DNA from: Alphaproteobacteria bacterium
GTDB lineage: Bacteria > Pseudomonadota > Alphaproteobacteria > Micropepsales > Micropepsaceae
Direction: 5' to 3'
DNA length: 64,000 nt
Assembly: GCA_019247845.1 (NCBI GenBank)
Contig: JAFBAL010000039.1
Coordinates: 55,166-119,165 of the forward strand
A model generated the notes under the pieces. It searched no databases, had not been told where the DNA came from, and was given only the letters and a program-made list of their open reading frames with translations. Shown piece by piece: positions 16,823-25,769 of this stretch. The position numbers and the translations under genes are program-made. Within the stretch, counting starts at the first letter, position 1; the number at the start of each line of letters is the position of its first letter.

Positions 16823-18058
16823 TTATTCCGACAACGCCCCGTACACCATCTTCTGCCACATCGGGCAGGCCACCCGCGCGCCGGTGACGGCGCGGCCGGC
16901 GATGTCGGAGGTGAGCGGCACATAGTCCTGGATTAGGAAGATCAGGATCATCTCCTTCGCCGGGTCGGCTTGCCACCAGGTGCCGAAGGCGCCCGGCCAG
17001 CCGAAGGTGCCGTCCGAGGCGGCGCCCATCCATTCGTGCTTCTGCGCGTCCATGACGACCGAGACGCCCAGCCCGAAGCCCATGCCGGTCCAGAACGGCA
17101 AGCCCAGGAACGGGACCTGGCGCTGCGCTTCGGTCAGGCGGTTGGTGCACATCGTCTCGACCGTCTCGCGCTTCAGATAGCGCCGGCCGTCGAGCTCGCC
17201 CTTGTTCAGCATCATCCGCGCGAAGCTGAGATAGTCGTCGAGGCACGAGATCAACCCGCCGCCGCCGCCCGCAAAGGCCGGCGGATCGTCGTGGTTCGGC
17301 ATGGCGAAGCGATGCAGCTTCCCGCTCGTCGCGTCGCGTTGATACAGCACGGCCTGGCGACTGCGCTTCGACGGCGGCACGTGGAAGTCGGTGTCCTTCA
17401 TGCCGAGCGGGCTGAAGAGGCGCTGCATCAGGAACTCGCGGAAATCCATTCCCGCGACGCGGCCGACCAGGAAGCCGAGCACGTCGGTCGCGTGGCTGTA
17501 GTGCAGCTGCGTGCCGGGCGCGTAGGTGAGCGGCAGGCTCGCCAGCCGGCGCAGCCAGTCGTCGGGCGTGTAAGGCACGTCCAACGGCGAGCCCAGCGCT
17601 TCCTCATGCGCCTTGGCGACGGGTCCGCTCGAGGTGAAGCCATAGGCGAGACCGGCGCGGTGGGTGAGCAGGTCCTCCACCGTGATCGCGCGCGGGCTGG
17701 GTGCCGTGTCGTCGAGCGCACCGGTGGGACTCTTCAGCACGCGCATGGTTTCGAATTCCGGCAGCCATTTCGCGATCGGGTCTTCGAGCGCGAGCTTGCC
17801 CTCTTCCAGCAGCATCATCGTCGCGACCGAGGTGACGGGCTTGCTCATCGAGGCGATGCGGAACAGCGTGTCGCGCTGCATCGGCAGGTTGTTCGCGATG
17901 TCGCGCCGGCCGACGGTGTCGAGGCGCACGATCTCGCCCCTGCGCCACACCATCGCGACCACGCCCGACAGGTCGCTGGCATCGACGACGCCCTGCAGCA
18001 AGGGGCCCACGACGTCCAGACGCGCCTTGTCGAAGCCCTGGGTCTCGATCTTATCCAT
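16823..18058 (-). CDS. Serine hydrolase, beta-lactamase/EstB family
   Basis: This 411-residue protein has the class C beta-lactamase fold (family S12-like). The nucleophile motif is S-M-S-K at 70-73, followed by the second motif LHYSHATDVLGFLVG, where Tyr acts as base and Asn is replaced by His, and the C-terminal WMGAASDGTFGWPGAFGT region in place of KTG. No signal peptide is seen, which argues for an intracellular esterase or peptidase rather than antibiotic resistance. It overlaps the upstream hydrolase gene by 8 bases, so they form an operon. The substrate is unknown. Confidence 0.85.
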   Translation of the reverse strand: MDKIETQGFDKARLDVVGPLLQGVVDASDLSGVVAMVWRRGEIVRLDTVGRRDIANNLPMQRDTLFRIASMSKPVTSVATMMLLEEGKLALEDPIAKWLPEFETMRVLKSPTGALDDTAPSPRAITVEDLLTHRAGLAYGFTSSGPVAKAHEEALGSPLDVPYTPDDWLRRLASLPLTYAPGTQLHYSHATDVLGFLVGRVAGMDFREFLMQRLFSPLGMKDTDFHVPPSKRSRQAVLYQRDATSGKLHRFAMPNHDDPPAFAGGGGGLISCLDDYLSFARMMLNKGELDGRRYLKRETVETMCTNRLTEAQRQVPFLGLPFWTGMGFGLGVSVVMDAQKHEWMGAASDGTFGWPGAFGTWWQADPAKEMILIFLIQDYVPLTSDIAGRAVTGARVACPMWQKMVYGALSE

Positions 18059-19112
18059 GCGTTGCTCCCGGTTGCAGATGGGTGACGAGCGCGTCCAAGA
18101 ACGCGTCCGGCGCGGTGAGGACGGACGAATGCCCGCCCTTCAATACCACGAAGTCCTTCCTCGGCGCACGGATGCCGTCGTACCAGCGCCGCGCCAGCGC
18201 CGTCGGCGTGATCGTGTCGCGCTCGCCGTTGAAGACATAGACGGGCACCGCGAAATCCGGACCCAGCTTGCGCGCGTCGTAGCTCTTGTCGGCGTCGAAG
18301 GTCGCGGCTTCCGCGTAGTGCTGCGCGCGTTCGAACGTCTGATAGGTGTCCCAGATCGACCAGCCCGGCGCGAACAGGACCAGCGGCGTCATGTTGCTGC
18401 GCAGGTCGCGCTCGGACGGGATGTCATGGCGCTCGGACCAGTCGCGCTCGACCGCCTCGTCCTGGAACGTCTTGTACGGCGGCGGGCCGATCGCCTGCAG
18501 CGCCGTCACGCCGTCCTCGTCATGCGCGGCGCGCAGACGCGCGAGCGCGTCATGATAGATGACGGGCTCCTTCTCCGCGATCGACACCACCTGCCCCGTG
18601 CCGACATAGGCCGAATAGAGGTCGGGCCGGTCGTGGATCATCCGTAGGCCGATCATGGTTCCCCAGCTGTGGCCGAGCAAGACGATCCTGTCCCGGTGCA
18701 GATGGCGCCGCAGGAACTCCGCGACCTGGTTGCCTTCGCGCGCCACGCTTTCGACGCTCATGCCCTTGCAGCTGTCGGCGCCATTGCGCGCGAAGGTCTT
18801 GCCGGCGCAACGCTGGTCCCACATCACGACGGTGAACCGCTTCTCCCAGGACCGGAAGAGGCTGGAGAGCGCCGTCACGGAAGCGCCCGGCCCGCCATGC
18901 AGGAACAGGATCACGGGGTTGCGGTCCTCGCCCCGGATCTCGATCCACTGACCGATGCCGCCGGCAGGGACGAACATCGCTTCCTGGACGCCGTTCGGGG
19001 TGTGGATGGCGAGCGCGGCCGCGTTCTCGTGCTGGCGCCAGGCGCGGCACCCCAGCGCCGCGCAGACCAGGACCGCCACGACCGGCAGTGCCCAGCGGAT
19101 CGCCTTCCCCAT
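18051..19112 (-). CDS. Alpha/beta hydrolase, proline iminopeptidase-like
   Basis: This 353-residue hydrolase starts with a hydrophobic helix (residues about 8-24, ending in Cys22) that may anchor it to the membrane or be a lipobox-like signal. The oxyanion motif HGGPG is near 73-77, WDQR follows, and the nucleophile Ser sits in GHSWG. The acid is in FNGERDTITP and the His in LKGGHSSVL. These are features of S33 peptidases/prolyl iminopeptidases, though esterases share them. It is probably translated together with the beta-lactamase-fold protein. Confidence 0.84.
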   Translation of the reverse strand: MGKAIRWALPVVAVLVCAALGCRAWRQHENAAALAIHTPNGVQEAMFVPAGGIGQWIEIRGEDRNPVILFLHGGPGASVTALSSLFRSWEKRFTVVMWDQRCAGKTFARNGADSCKGMSVESVAREGNQVAEFLRRHLHRDRIVLLGHSWGTMIGLRMIHDRPDLYSAYVGTGQVVSIAEKEPVIYHDALARLRAAHDEDGVTALQAIGPPPYKTFQDEAVERDWSERHDIPSERDLRSNMTPLVLFAPGWSIWDTYQTFERAQHYAEAATFDADKSYDARKLGPDFAVPVYVFNGERDTITPTALARRWYDGIRAPRKDFVVLKGGHSSVLTAPDAFLDALVTHLQPGATHG

Positions 19113-19177
19113 GGCCGTTCCCCGCCTCTTTCCACGCTAAGATGTGGGCAGGAGCCCCCCGGTCGTCAACGATAAAT

Positions 19178-19193
19178 GTGACGCTTCCGTCAC
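19178..19193. promoter_or_regulatory. Inverted repeat GTGACG-CTTC-CGTCAC upstream of fabI
   Basis: Perfect 6-bp arms separated by four bases lie about 80 bases before the fabI start. No T-run follows, so a protein-binding operator is more likely than a terminator. No known regulator is assigned. Confidence 0.35.
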
Positions 19194-19273
19194 GTTAGCC
19201 GAAACGCTTGATTTTGATCCCAAACCGCCTTAGCCGAAGCCCTTCCGCCCGGCGATCCAGGAGTCATCCCCTT

Positions 19274-20095
19274 ATGTCCACTAGCAGCGGCCTGATGCAG
19301 GGCAAGCGCGGCCTGGTCATGGGCGTGGCCAACGACCGCTCCATCGCCTGGGGCATCGCGGAAGCCTTGCACAATGCCGGCGCCGAGCTCGCCTTCACCT
19401 ATCAGGGCGATGCGTTCAAGAAGCGCGTGGTGCCGCTGGTGACGCCGCTCGGCCCCAAGGCGCTGATCGATTGCGACGTCTCGAACCAGGGCTCGCTCGA
19501 CGGCATGTTCGAGGAGCTGAAGAAGGTCTGGGACACGATCGACTTCGTCGTCCACGCCATCGCCTATTCCGACAAGGACCAGCTCAAGGGCCGCTATGTC
19601 GACACGACGGCCGAGAACTTCCGCATGACGATGGACATCTCGTGCTACTCGTTCACGGCGGTGGCGCAGCGGGCCGAGAAGATGATGCCGAACGGCGGCT
19701 CGATGGTGACGCTGTCCTACTACGGCGCCGAGAAGGTCATGCCGCATTACAACGTCATGGGCGTGGCCAAGGCGGCGCTCGAGGCCAGCGTGCGCTACAT
19801 GGCCGAGGATCTCGGCAAGCGTGCGATCCGCGTCAACTCGATCTCGGCCGGGCCGATCAAGACCCTGGCCGCCTCGGGCGTCGGCGACTTCCGCTATATC
19901 TTGAAATGGAACGAGCACAACTCGCCACTGCGCCGCAACGTCACGATCGAAGAGGTCGGCAACGCGGCGCTGTTCCTGCTCTCCGACCTGGGAAGCGCGG
20001 TGACGGGCGAGAACATGCATGTCGATGCGGGCTATCACCTGGTCGGCATGAAGGCCGAGGATGCGCCCGACATCAATGTCGGAAAGTCGGAATGA
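19274..20095 (+). CDS. fabI: Enoyl-ACP reductase (NADH)
   Basis: This 273-residue enzyme catalyses the last reduction of each fatty-acid elongation cycle. The FabI-type nucleotide motif GVANDRSIAWGIA (rather than the classical SDR TGxxxGIG) is at 17-29. The catalytic pair is in SYYGAEKVMPHYNVMGVAK (Tyr-x6-Lys). SAGPIKTLAASGV is the substrate-binding loop near which triclosan acts. An AGGAG site about 10 bases upstream supports the start at 19274. It is the first gene of the tight lipoprotein-phosphatase cluster. Confidence 0.95.
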   Translation: MSTSSGLMQGKRGLVMGVANDRSIAWGIAEALHNAGAELAFTYQGDAFKKRVVPLVTPLGPKALIDCDVSNQGSLDGMFEELKKVWDTIDFVVHAIAYSDKDQLKGRYVDTTAENFRMTMDISCYSFTAVAQRAEKMMPNGGSMVTLSYYGAEKVMPHYNVMGVAKAALEASVRYMAEDLGKRAIRVNSISAGPIKTLAASGVGDFRYILKWNEHNSPLRRNVTIEEVGNAALFLLSDLGSAVTGENMHVDAGYHLVGMKAEDAPDINVGKSE

Positions 20096-20517
20096 TGCGC
20101 CGTATACTGATCGTTTCGCTGGCGGCGCTCGCGGTTGCGGGCTGCGGCCGCAAGGATGCGCAGCAGCAGGCGCAACAACAGCAGCAGCAGCAGAACTCGC
20201 CCTTCGTGCAGGACAAGGAGGCGCAGCCCTCGCAGCAGCAGGCGTCGCCGGACAACGGCGGCTCGCTTGCGTCCTGCCCCGCGTCGCTGCCCTCGCGCGA
20301 CACGGTCGCGAACAGCATCAAGAACGCGCTCTCGGCGATCTACGGCCCCGACGAGGCCGGCGCCAAGGTGAGCGTGTCGACGCTGACGCCGTCGAGCGAC
20401 TGCGGCGCCGTCGCCGTCGCGTATAAGAGTTCCGGCACGCCGGGGACTACGACGATGAGCCATGACGGCGACACCTGGTCGCTGACGCTCTACAACAAAC
20501 AATATCCCGTGAAATAG
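20092..20517 (+). CDS. Glutamine-rich lipoprotein
   Basis: This 141-residue protein starts at an ATG that overlaps the fabI stop. The signal peptide ends in a lipobox AVAGC with Cys18. A long Gln-rich, probably disordered tether follows (about 25-60), then a small folded domain with two cysteines (ASCPAS and SSDCGAVAV). It is probably attached to the outer membrane. No family was recognised. Confidence 0.78.
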   Translation: MMRRILIVSLAALAVAGCGRKDAQQQAQQQQQQQNSPFVQDKEAQPSQQQASPDNGGSLASCPASLPSRDTVANSIKNALSAIYGPDEAGAKVSVSTLTPSSDCGAVAVAYKSSGTPGTTTMSHDGDTWSLTLYNKQYPVK

Positions 20518-21125
20518 TGCTGGAGCTTCCGCAAGGCCTCACCCTTTACTTCGCCCGTCACGGCGAGACCGAGGCCAATGTCGAGGGCCGCTTCCAGGGC
20601 CACACCATCGACACGCCGCTTACCAAGCAGGGCCACAAACAGGCCAAGCGTCTGGCCAAGATCCTCAAGGAACATGCCGACGATCCCGCATCGCTCGCCT
20701 ATGTCGTGAGCCCGATGGAGCGGGCGCGGCTCACCATGCGCATCGTGCGCGAGCATCTGGGCCTGCCGGCGACGGGCTATCGCATCGAGAAGCGCATCAC
20801 CGAGATCGATCTGGGCAAGTGGGACGGCCTCACCCATGACGAGGCGCGCGCGCTCGATCCCGCTTTCTACGACAAGCGCAACAAGGACAAATGGAATTAT
20901 CGCGTGCCGGGCGGCGAGAGCTATGCCGACGTGACCAAACGCGCCGAAAGCTGGATCGGAAGCCTCAAGCGCGACACCTTCGCGATCAGCCACGGCGCCT
21001 TCACGCGCATCCTGCGCGGCCTGTTCCAAGGGCTGACGCCGCAGGAGATGTCCGACCTCGACGAGCCGCAGGGCACGGTGTTCCGCGTGCGCGGTCACAA
21101 GATCAAGCGCTGGGACGAGCCCTAG
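20517..21125 (+). CDS. Histidine phosphatase (phosphoglycerate mutase-like)
   Basis: This 202-residue protein has the RHGETEAN motif at 14-21 with the phospho-accepting His, a second Arg in SPMERARLTMRI, and the C-terminal SHGAFTRIL motif. Start and preceding stop overlap (TAGTG), with GTG as initiator, so it is coupled to the lipoprotein. Such enzymes between fabI and aroC are common in alphaproteobacteria; their substrate is undetermined. True glycolytic mutase activity is not implied. Confidence 0.88.
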   Translation: MLELPQGLTLYFARHGETEANVEGRFQGHTIDTPLTKQGHKQAKRLAKILKEHADDPASLAYVVSPMERARLTMRIVREHLGLPATGYRIEKRITEIDLGKWDGLTHDEARALDPAFYDKRNKDKWNYRVPGGESYADVTKRAESWIGSLKRDTFAISHGAFTRILRGLFQGLTPQEMSDLDEPQGTVFRVRGHKIKRWDEP

Positions 21126-21131
21126 CTGTCA

Positions 21132-21151
21132 CGGCCCGCAAATACGGGCCG
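21132..21151. other. Perfect 7-bp hairpin after the first phosphatase gene
   Basis: CGGCCCG and CGGGCCG pair around the loop CAAATA, 7 bases after the stop. No T-run follows, so it is not a canonical intrinsic terminator. It may slow or stabilise the transcript between the two phosphatase genes. Confidence 0.35.
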
Positions 21152-21237
21152 CCCAGTTGACGTCGTCCCGCCCTTCGACGTTACGCTGGCCGCACACCTG
21201 GATGGCCCGCAGTCGCGGTCCATGACAAGAGAGAACG

Positions 21238-21804
21238 ATGAGCCCTGTCACCCTCTACGTCGTGCGCCACGGCGAATGCGCGCACAACGTCGAGGGCCGC
21301 GTCGCGGCGCAGGACGACTCCCCGCTCACGCCGCGCGGCCGCGAACAGGCGCGCGAAAACGGGCGGCTGCTGCACGAATTGGCGCCCGACCTCGCCGCGC
21401 TCGATTTCATCTCGAGTCCCCTGCACCGCGCGGCCACGACGATGGAATTGCTGCGCGAAGCGGCGGGGCTCGACCCCCTCTCCTATCGCTGCGACCGCCG
21501 GCTGATGGAGATCGACATGGGCGACGACACCTGGAAGCTGCCTGGTGAGATCGGCCATCTGGGCGCGCAGTACTGGGACTATGCGCGACCGGGCGGCGAG
21601 AGCATGGCGATGCTGCTCGCCCGCGTCGCAAGCTTCCTGGACGGGCTCGCGCGCGACACGGTCCTCGCCACCCATGCCGGGCCGGCGCGTGTCATGCGCA
21701 TGCATGTGCTGGGCCTCACGCGCGAGCAGACGCTCGATTACCACCCACCCAATGCCGGAATCATGCGATTGTCGGGCGGCAGCGAGGCTTACTTCGGCGA
21801 ATAG
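21238..21804 (+). CDS. Histidine phosphatase family protein
   Basis: This 188-residue protein has RHGECAHN near residue 10 with the phospho-accepting His, [15 protein letters not shown] as the second motif, and THAGPARVM as the last histidine motif. It is related in layout to the protein encoded just upstream but clearly diverged, so an old duplication or independent recruitment is possible. A GAGAG site precedes the ATG. It ends only 33 bases before aroC and is likely co-transcribed with it. Confidence 0.86.
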   Translation: MSPVTLYVVRHGECAHNVEGRVAAQDDSPLTPRGREQARENGRLLHELAPDLAALDFISSPLHRAATTMELLREAAGLDPLSYRCDRRLMEIDMGDDTWKLPGEIGHLGAQYWDYARPGGESMAMLLARVASFLDGLARDTVLATHAGPARVMRMHVLGLTREQTLDYHPPNAGIMRLSGGSEAYFGE

Positions 21805-21845
21805 CATGTCGCACGAAACATCCCTGGACGCGTAGCATGTCGCAC
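21802..21845 (+). repeat. Direct repeat duplicating the aroC start region
   Basis: TAGCATGTCGCAC occurs at 21802-21814 and again at 21833-21845, 31 bases apart. The first copy opens a nine-codon frame (MSHETSLDA) that ends in a TAG one base before the true aroC ATG at 21837, and both frames begin Met-Ser-His. This may be a tandem duplication of the translation start. Confidence 0.55.
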
Positions 21846-22952
21846 AACTCTTTCGGCCGCCTGTTCCGCGTGACGACCTTCGGCGAGAGCCACGGGCCGG
21901 CGATCGGCTGCGTCATCGACGGCTGCCCGCCGGGCATCCCGCTCGCCGAAGCCGACATCCAGGCCGAGCTCGACCGCCGCCGTCCCGGCAGTTCGAAGTT
22001 CGTGACGCAACGGCGCGAGCCCGACACGGTGCGCATCCTCTCCGGCGTGTTCCAGGACGAGCGCATGAAACGCCAGGTCACCACCGGGACGCCGATCGCG
22101 CTTCTGATCGAGAACGTCGACGCGCGCTCGAAGGACTACACCGACATCCGCGACAAGTTCCGTCCCGGACATGCGGACTACACCTATTGGGCCAAATACG
22201 GCGTGCGCGACTATCGCGGCGGGGGCCGCTCGAGCGCGCGCGAGACCGCGAGCCGCGTCGCCGCAGGCGCCGTGGCGCGCAAGGTGCTGGCCTCGCTCCA
22301 TCGCGGCGTCGAAGTGCGCGGCGCGCTGGTGCAGATCGGGCCGCACGGCATCGAGCGCAAGCGCTGGAAATGGCAGCAGGTCGCGCGCAACCCGTTCTTC
22401 TGCCCCGATGCGGCGAGCGTCGCTCCGTGGACGGACTATCTCGAAGGCGTGCGCAAGGCCGGCTCCTCCATCGGCGCGGTGATCGAGGTGGTGGCGGACG
22501 GCATTCCCGCGGGCCTCGGTGCGCCGATCTATGGCAAGCTCGACGCCGACATCGCCTCGGCGATGATGAGCATCAACGCGGTCAAAGGCGTGGAGATCGG
22601 CGACGGCTTCGCAGCCGCGCTGCTGTCGGGCGAAGAGAATGCCGACGAGATGCGCCGCGGATCGGCAAAGCGGGGCGCTCGCGGCAAGCCCGAATTCCTC
22701 TCCAACCACGCCGGCGGGATCCTCGGCGGCATCTCGACCGGCCAGCCCATCGTCGCGCGCTTCGCCGTCAAGCCGACCTCGTCGATCCTGTCGCCGCGGC
22801 GCACGATCGACGTCGCGGGACGCGAGACCGAGATCATGACCAAGGGCCGCCACGATCCTTGCGTCGGCATCCGCGCGGTGCCGGTGGGCGAGGCGATGAT
22901 GGCGATCGTGCTGGCCGATCACGCGCTGCGTCATCGGGCGCAAAACGGCTAG
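21837..22952 (+). CDS. aroC: Chorismate synthase
   Basis: This 371-residue enzyme converts EPSP to chorismate, the last common step of aromatic amino acid synthesis, with reduced FMN. Signatures are [16 protein letters not shown] at the N-terminus, [18 protein letters not shown] in the middle and [14 protein letters not shown] later. The length fits bacterial AroC. It starts at the second copy of a short repeat, and a YjbR-like gene begins at its stop codon (TAGTG). Confidence 0.96.
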   Translation: MSHNSFGRLFRVTTFGESHGPAIGCVIDGCPPGIPLAEADIQAELDRRRPGSSKFVTQRREPDTVRILSGVFQDERMKRQVTTGTPIALLIENVDARSKDYTDIRDKFRPGHADYTYWAKYGVRDYRGGGRSSARETASRVAAGAVARKVLASLHRGVEVRGALVQIGPHGIERKRWKWQQVARNPFFCPDAASVAPWTDYLEGVRKAGSSIGAVIEVVADGIPAGLGAPIYGKLDADIASAMMSINAVKGVEIGDGFAAALLSGEENADEMRRGSAKRGARGKPEFLSNHAGGILGGISTGQPIVARFAVKPTSSILSPRRTIDVAGRETEIMTKGRHDPCVGIRAVPVGEAMMAIVLADHALRHRAQNG

Positions 22953-23287
22953 TGGCAAGCTTTTCCGACATCGAGCGCTTCGGCCTCGCTCTGCCCGAGG
23001 TCGTGCTGCACCCGCATCTGGGCCAACCGTCGCTTCGTGCCCGCGGGCGGATGTTCGCGCTGTGGTGGGAGCCGGAGCGAACGACCATCATGAAACTGGA
23101 GCGCGAGCATCAGCGCATGCTGTTCGAGGTGCGGCCCGAGGCGTTCACGCCGTGGTCTCAGGTGATGCCGAAGCGCGTCACTTCCACCTGGGCAGCGTCG
23201 TCGCCACATCCGCGCCGATCGACAGCTGAGGCTCGGACGGCGGCGAGACCCGGTCCTTCTTCTCGCGCGCCGCGACGCAGGCGATGA
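22952..23287 (+). CDS. MmcQ/YjbR-like protein with a divergent C-terminus
   Basis: A GTG overlapping the aroC stop opens 111 codons. The first 75 residues fit the YjbR/MmcQ fold: FSDIERFGLALPEV, then FALWWEPERTTIMKLER and an EVRPEAFTPW segment. After that the family's helical ending is missing and the frame becomes Ser/Arg/Pro-rich while crossing the end of the convergent protease gene by 110 bases. The true gene may therefore be truncated or frameshifted near 23160. The family's molecular role is not established. Confidence 0.55.
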   Translation: MASFSDIERFGLALPEVVLHPHLGQPSLRARGRMFALWWEPERTTIMKLEREHQRMLFEVRPEAFTPWSQVMPKRVTSTWAASSPHPRRSTAEARTAARPGPSSRAPRRRR

Positions 23288-23921
23288 CGTTCCTGGCGAG
23301 ATCGGGGAAATCGCCCGAGCCCTGCAGGTTCTGGATCACGCAGGTGTCGAAGAAGGTATAGCGGTCGCTCTCGCCGCAGCCGAACGAGGTGCGGTCCGGC
23401 CTGGCCGCCGTCAGGATCATGCGGTTCGGCGCCGCGAGCGAGCGCACGAACTGGCCGGAAAAGCAGGACGAGACGATCACCACCGTCTGCCGGTCGCCGC
23501 AGGCGTTGGAGATCATGCCGTTCATCTTGGCGGGGGTGAGGATCTCTTCGTTCAGCACGAAGCCGTTCGGGGTGCCGTGCGAGGTGAAATAGGCCAGGCA
23601 CCCCCCGCTGGTGCGGTTGGAGAGATCCCATAGCGAGGTGGCGATGGTCTGCGCGTCGGATTTGCGCGGGGCCTGCGAGGGATAGTTCTCGGGCCGCACC
23701 GAGAATTGGAAGATGTTGTCGGGCGAAAAGCCGATCGCGACCAGGCTGCCGGTGATGTCGCGGCGCGCATTGTCGAAGACCTCGCTCGGCGCGCCGGAAT
23801 GGGCGTGCCAGTCGCCGGCGACGACGACCGCGCCCCAATCGGCAAAGGCACCCGCGGCCTGCGCCACCGGCGCCAGGAACAGCGCTGCGGCGGCCGCCGC
23901 GATCCAGACGAAAAGACGCAT
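23178..23921 (-). CDS. Secreted caspase-like cysteine peptidase (C13-like)
   Basis: This 247-residue protein has a signal peptide (MRLFVWIAAAAAALFLAPVA). His115 in YFTSHGTPNG and Cys153 in VIVSSCFSGQF match the clan CD dyad of peptidase C13 (legumain-like) proteins: a hydrophobic strand, SHG, then another strand ending SxCxSG. It is presumably periplasmic or extracellular. Additional cysteines (FGCGES, DTCVIQ) could form disulfides. It ends a minus-strand run with the TrmA-family and tlyA genes but is 34 bases from the former, so co-transcription is likely. The substrate is unknown. Confidence 0.8.
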   Translation of the reverse strand: MRLFVWIAAAAAALFLAPVAQAAGAFADWGAVVVAGDWHAHSGAPSEVFDNARRDITGSLVAIGFSPDNIFQFSVRPENYPSQAPRKSDAQTIATSLWDLSNRTSGGCLAYFTSHGTPNGFVLNEEILTPAKMNGMISNACGDRQTVVIVSSCFSGQFVRSLAAPNRMILTAARPDRTSFGCGESDRYTFFDTCVIQNLQGSGDFPDLARNVIACVAAREKKDRVSPPSEPQLSIGADVATTLPRWK

Positions 23922-23955
23922 GAGCCCCCGCTCAATTCCCCATTCAAGTCCACGC

Positions 23956-25014
23956 TCACCGGCGCGCGAAAGATGCCACAAGCTCGATATGCTCCGACCA
24001 CAGGAACTGGTCCACGGGCGTAACCTCGCCCATTTGCCAGCCGCCGTCCACCAGCATGCGCGCGTCGCGGGCGAAGCTCGCCGCGTCGCAGGAAACATAG
24101 ACGATCCTGGCCAGCTTGGATTTCGCGAGCCCCGCCGTCTGCGCCGCCGCGCCGGCTCGCGGCGGGTCGAGCACCGCGGCGTCGAACGCGGCCAGCTCCT
24201 TCGCCAGCAGCGGCCGCTTGAACAGGTCGCGTTTCTCCGTGGCGATGGGCTTGAGGCCCTTGGCGCCGCGCGCCGCATCGCCGAGCGCTTTGAGCATCGC
24301 GCCGTCGAGCTCGACCGCATGCACCTTGGACTGCCGGCCCTGGGCGAAACTGAACGTGCCGCAGCCCGCGAACAGGTCGACCACGTTCTTGGCGCCTTTG
24401 AGCGCAGACGTGACCGCATCCTGCAGCAGCGCCTCGCCCTCGCGCGTCGGCTGGAGGAACGCAGCCGGCGGAAGGCGCACCGCGACGTCGGCGATGCGCG
24501 ACATGGGCGCGGTCCTCTCGACGAGCACGTCGTTGCCCGAAACCACGCGCGCTACCTTCGCCTTCGCCGCCCAGCCCGCGAAGAACGCGACGAGCGCGGG
24601 CGAGGATTTGCGCTGCCAGCGCAGCAGAAGATCGAAGCCGTTGCCGGTCTCGGTCGCGTGCACTTCCGCGGTGCCGATCTCGGGCGCGATGTCGCGCAGG
24701 CGCTGCGCCAATGCCATAAGGCCCGGCGTCAGCACGCGGCACTCGCGCATGTCGACGATGGCGTGGCTGGCGCGCGCGTGGAACCCGACCTCGCCGTTCT
24801 TGATCTTGAAGACGCAGCGCCGCCGCGTGCCGGGCGGCACGGTGACGATCGCGCCGACCTTCGCCTCGACGCCGTGTCGCTCCAGTGCGCGCACGACCGC
24901 GTCGCGCTTCAGCGCGCGATAGGCCGCGTCCGCCCTGTCCTGGTACGCGCAGCCGCCACAGGTGCCGAAATGGACGCAGAGCGGGCCCGCGGTTCGCGTG
25001 TCCGGGGCGCTCAT
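23956..25014 (-). CDS. TrmA/RlmCD-family RNA uracil-C5 methyltransferase
   Basis: This 352-residue SAM-dependent enzyme probably methylates a uracil in rRNA or tRNA. Cys13, Cys19 and Cys22 (CVHFGTCGGC) form the start of the Fe-S cluster motif. The SAM site is DLFAGCGTFSF, the DPPRAG motif is present, and the catalytic cysteine is in IVYVSCDAASFARD. No TRAM domain precedes it. Its ATG overlaps the tlyA stop (ATGA). The target base cannot be decided here. Confidence 0.9.
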   Translation of the reverse strand: MSAPDTRTAGPLCVHFGTCGGCAYQDRADAAYRALKRDAVVRALERHGVEAKVGAIVTVPPGTRRRCVFKIKNGEVGFHARASHAIVDMRECRVLTPGLMALAQRLRDIAPEIGTAEVHATETGNGFDLLLRWQRKSSPALVAFFAGWAAKAKVARVVSGNDVLVERTAPMSRIADVAVRLPPAAFLQPTREGEALLQDAVTSALKGAKNVVDLFAGCGTFSFAQGRQSKVHAVELDGAMLKALGDAARGAKGLKPIATEKRDLFKRPLLAKELAAFDAAVLDPPRAGAAAQTAGLAKSKLARIVYVSCDAASFARDARMLVDGGWQMGEVTPVDQFLWSEHIELVASFARR

Positions 25015-25736
25015 GGCTTGCGCGCCGCGATCAGGAATTCGCGGTTGCCGTCGCCGCCTTTGACGGGGCTCTCCATCGTGCCGGTCACCTCCCACGGCAT
25101 CCACGCCGCGATGTCGGCGAGCACGGCCTGCTGCACGGCCTCGTCCCGCACCACGCCGCCCTTGCCGACATGCTCGCGGCCGGCTTCGAATTGCGGCTTC
25201 ACCAGCGCGATCAGCCACGCGCCGGACGCGGCCAAGTCGAGCGCCGGCGGCAGCGCGAGCTTGAGCGAGATGAAGCTCAGATCGGCGACGACGGCCTCGG
25301 TCGCCTCGGCCAGGCGCTTCAGCTCGCGCGCATTGGTGCGCTCGATCGACACCACGCGCGGATCGGCGGCGAGCTTGGGATCGAGCTGGCCGTGGCCGAC
25401 ATCGACCGCGAATACTTTCGCGGCGCCGTGCAGCAGAAGCACTTCGGTGAAACCGCCGGTCGAGGCGCCCAGGTCGAGGCACACGCGGCCGCGCGGCGAA
25501 ACGCCGAAACGGCTGAGCGCCGCCGCGAGCTTCAACGCCCCGCGCGACACGAAGGGATGGGCGCGCTCGTAGCGGATGCGCGCGGTCTCGTTGAGCGGCT
25601 GCGAGGCCTTGAGCACAGGCCGGCCGCCGTCGGACACCTTGCCGGCGGCGATGGCCTCCTGCGCCTCGGCGCGCGTGCGCGCATAGCCGTGCTCGACCAG
25701 GAACACGTCGGCGCGGCTGGAGGGGGACGGCGGCAT
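25011..25736 (-). CDS. tlyA: TlyA-family rRNA 2'-O-methyltransferase / putative hemolysin
   Basis: This 241-residue protein has an N-terminal S4 RNA-binding domain (about 6-60) with ARTRAEAQEAIAAGKVS. An FtsJ-like methyltransferase domain follows: CLDLGASTGGFTEVLL for SAM, then VADLSFISL and LVKPQFEAG, giving the expected Lys/Asp residues. TlyA enzymes methylate cytidines of 16S and 23S rRNA. In alphaproteobacteria it commonly sits right after dxs; here 2.5 kb of other genes separates them. Confidence 0.92.
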   Translation of the reverse strand: MPPSPSSRADVFLVEHGYARTRAEAQEAIAAGKVSDGGRPVLKASQPLNETARIRYERAHPFVSRGALKLAAALSRFGVSPRGRVCLDLGASTGGFTEVLLLHGAAKVFAVDVGHGQLDPKLAADPRVVSIERTNARELKRLAEATEAVVADLSFISLKLALPPALDLAASGAWLIALVKPQFEAGREHVGKGGVVRDEAVQQAVLADIAAWMPWEVTGTMESPVKGGDGNREFLIAARKP

Positions 25737-25769
25737 GGGAGCGTCATTCGCAGAGACGGGGCGCGGTCG

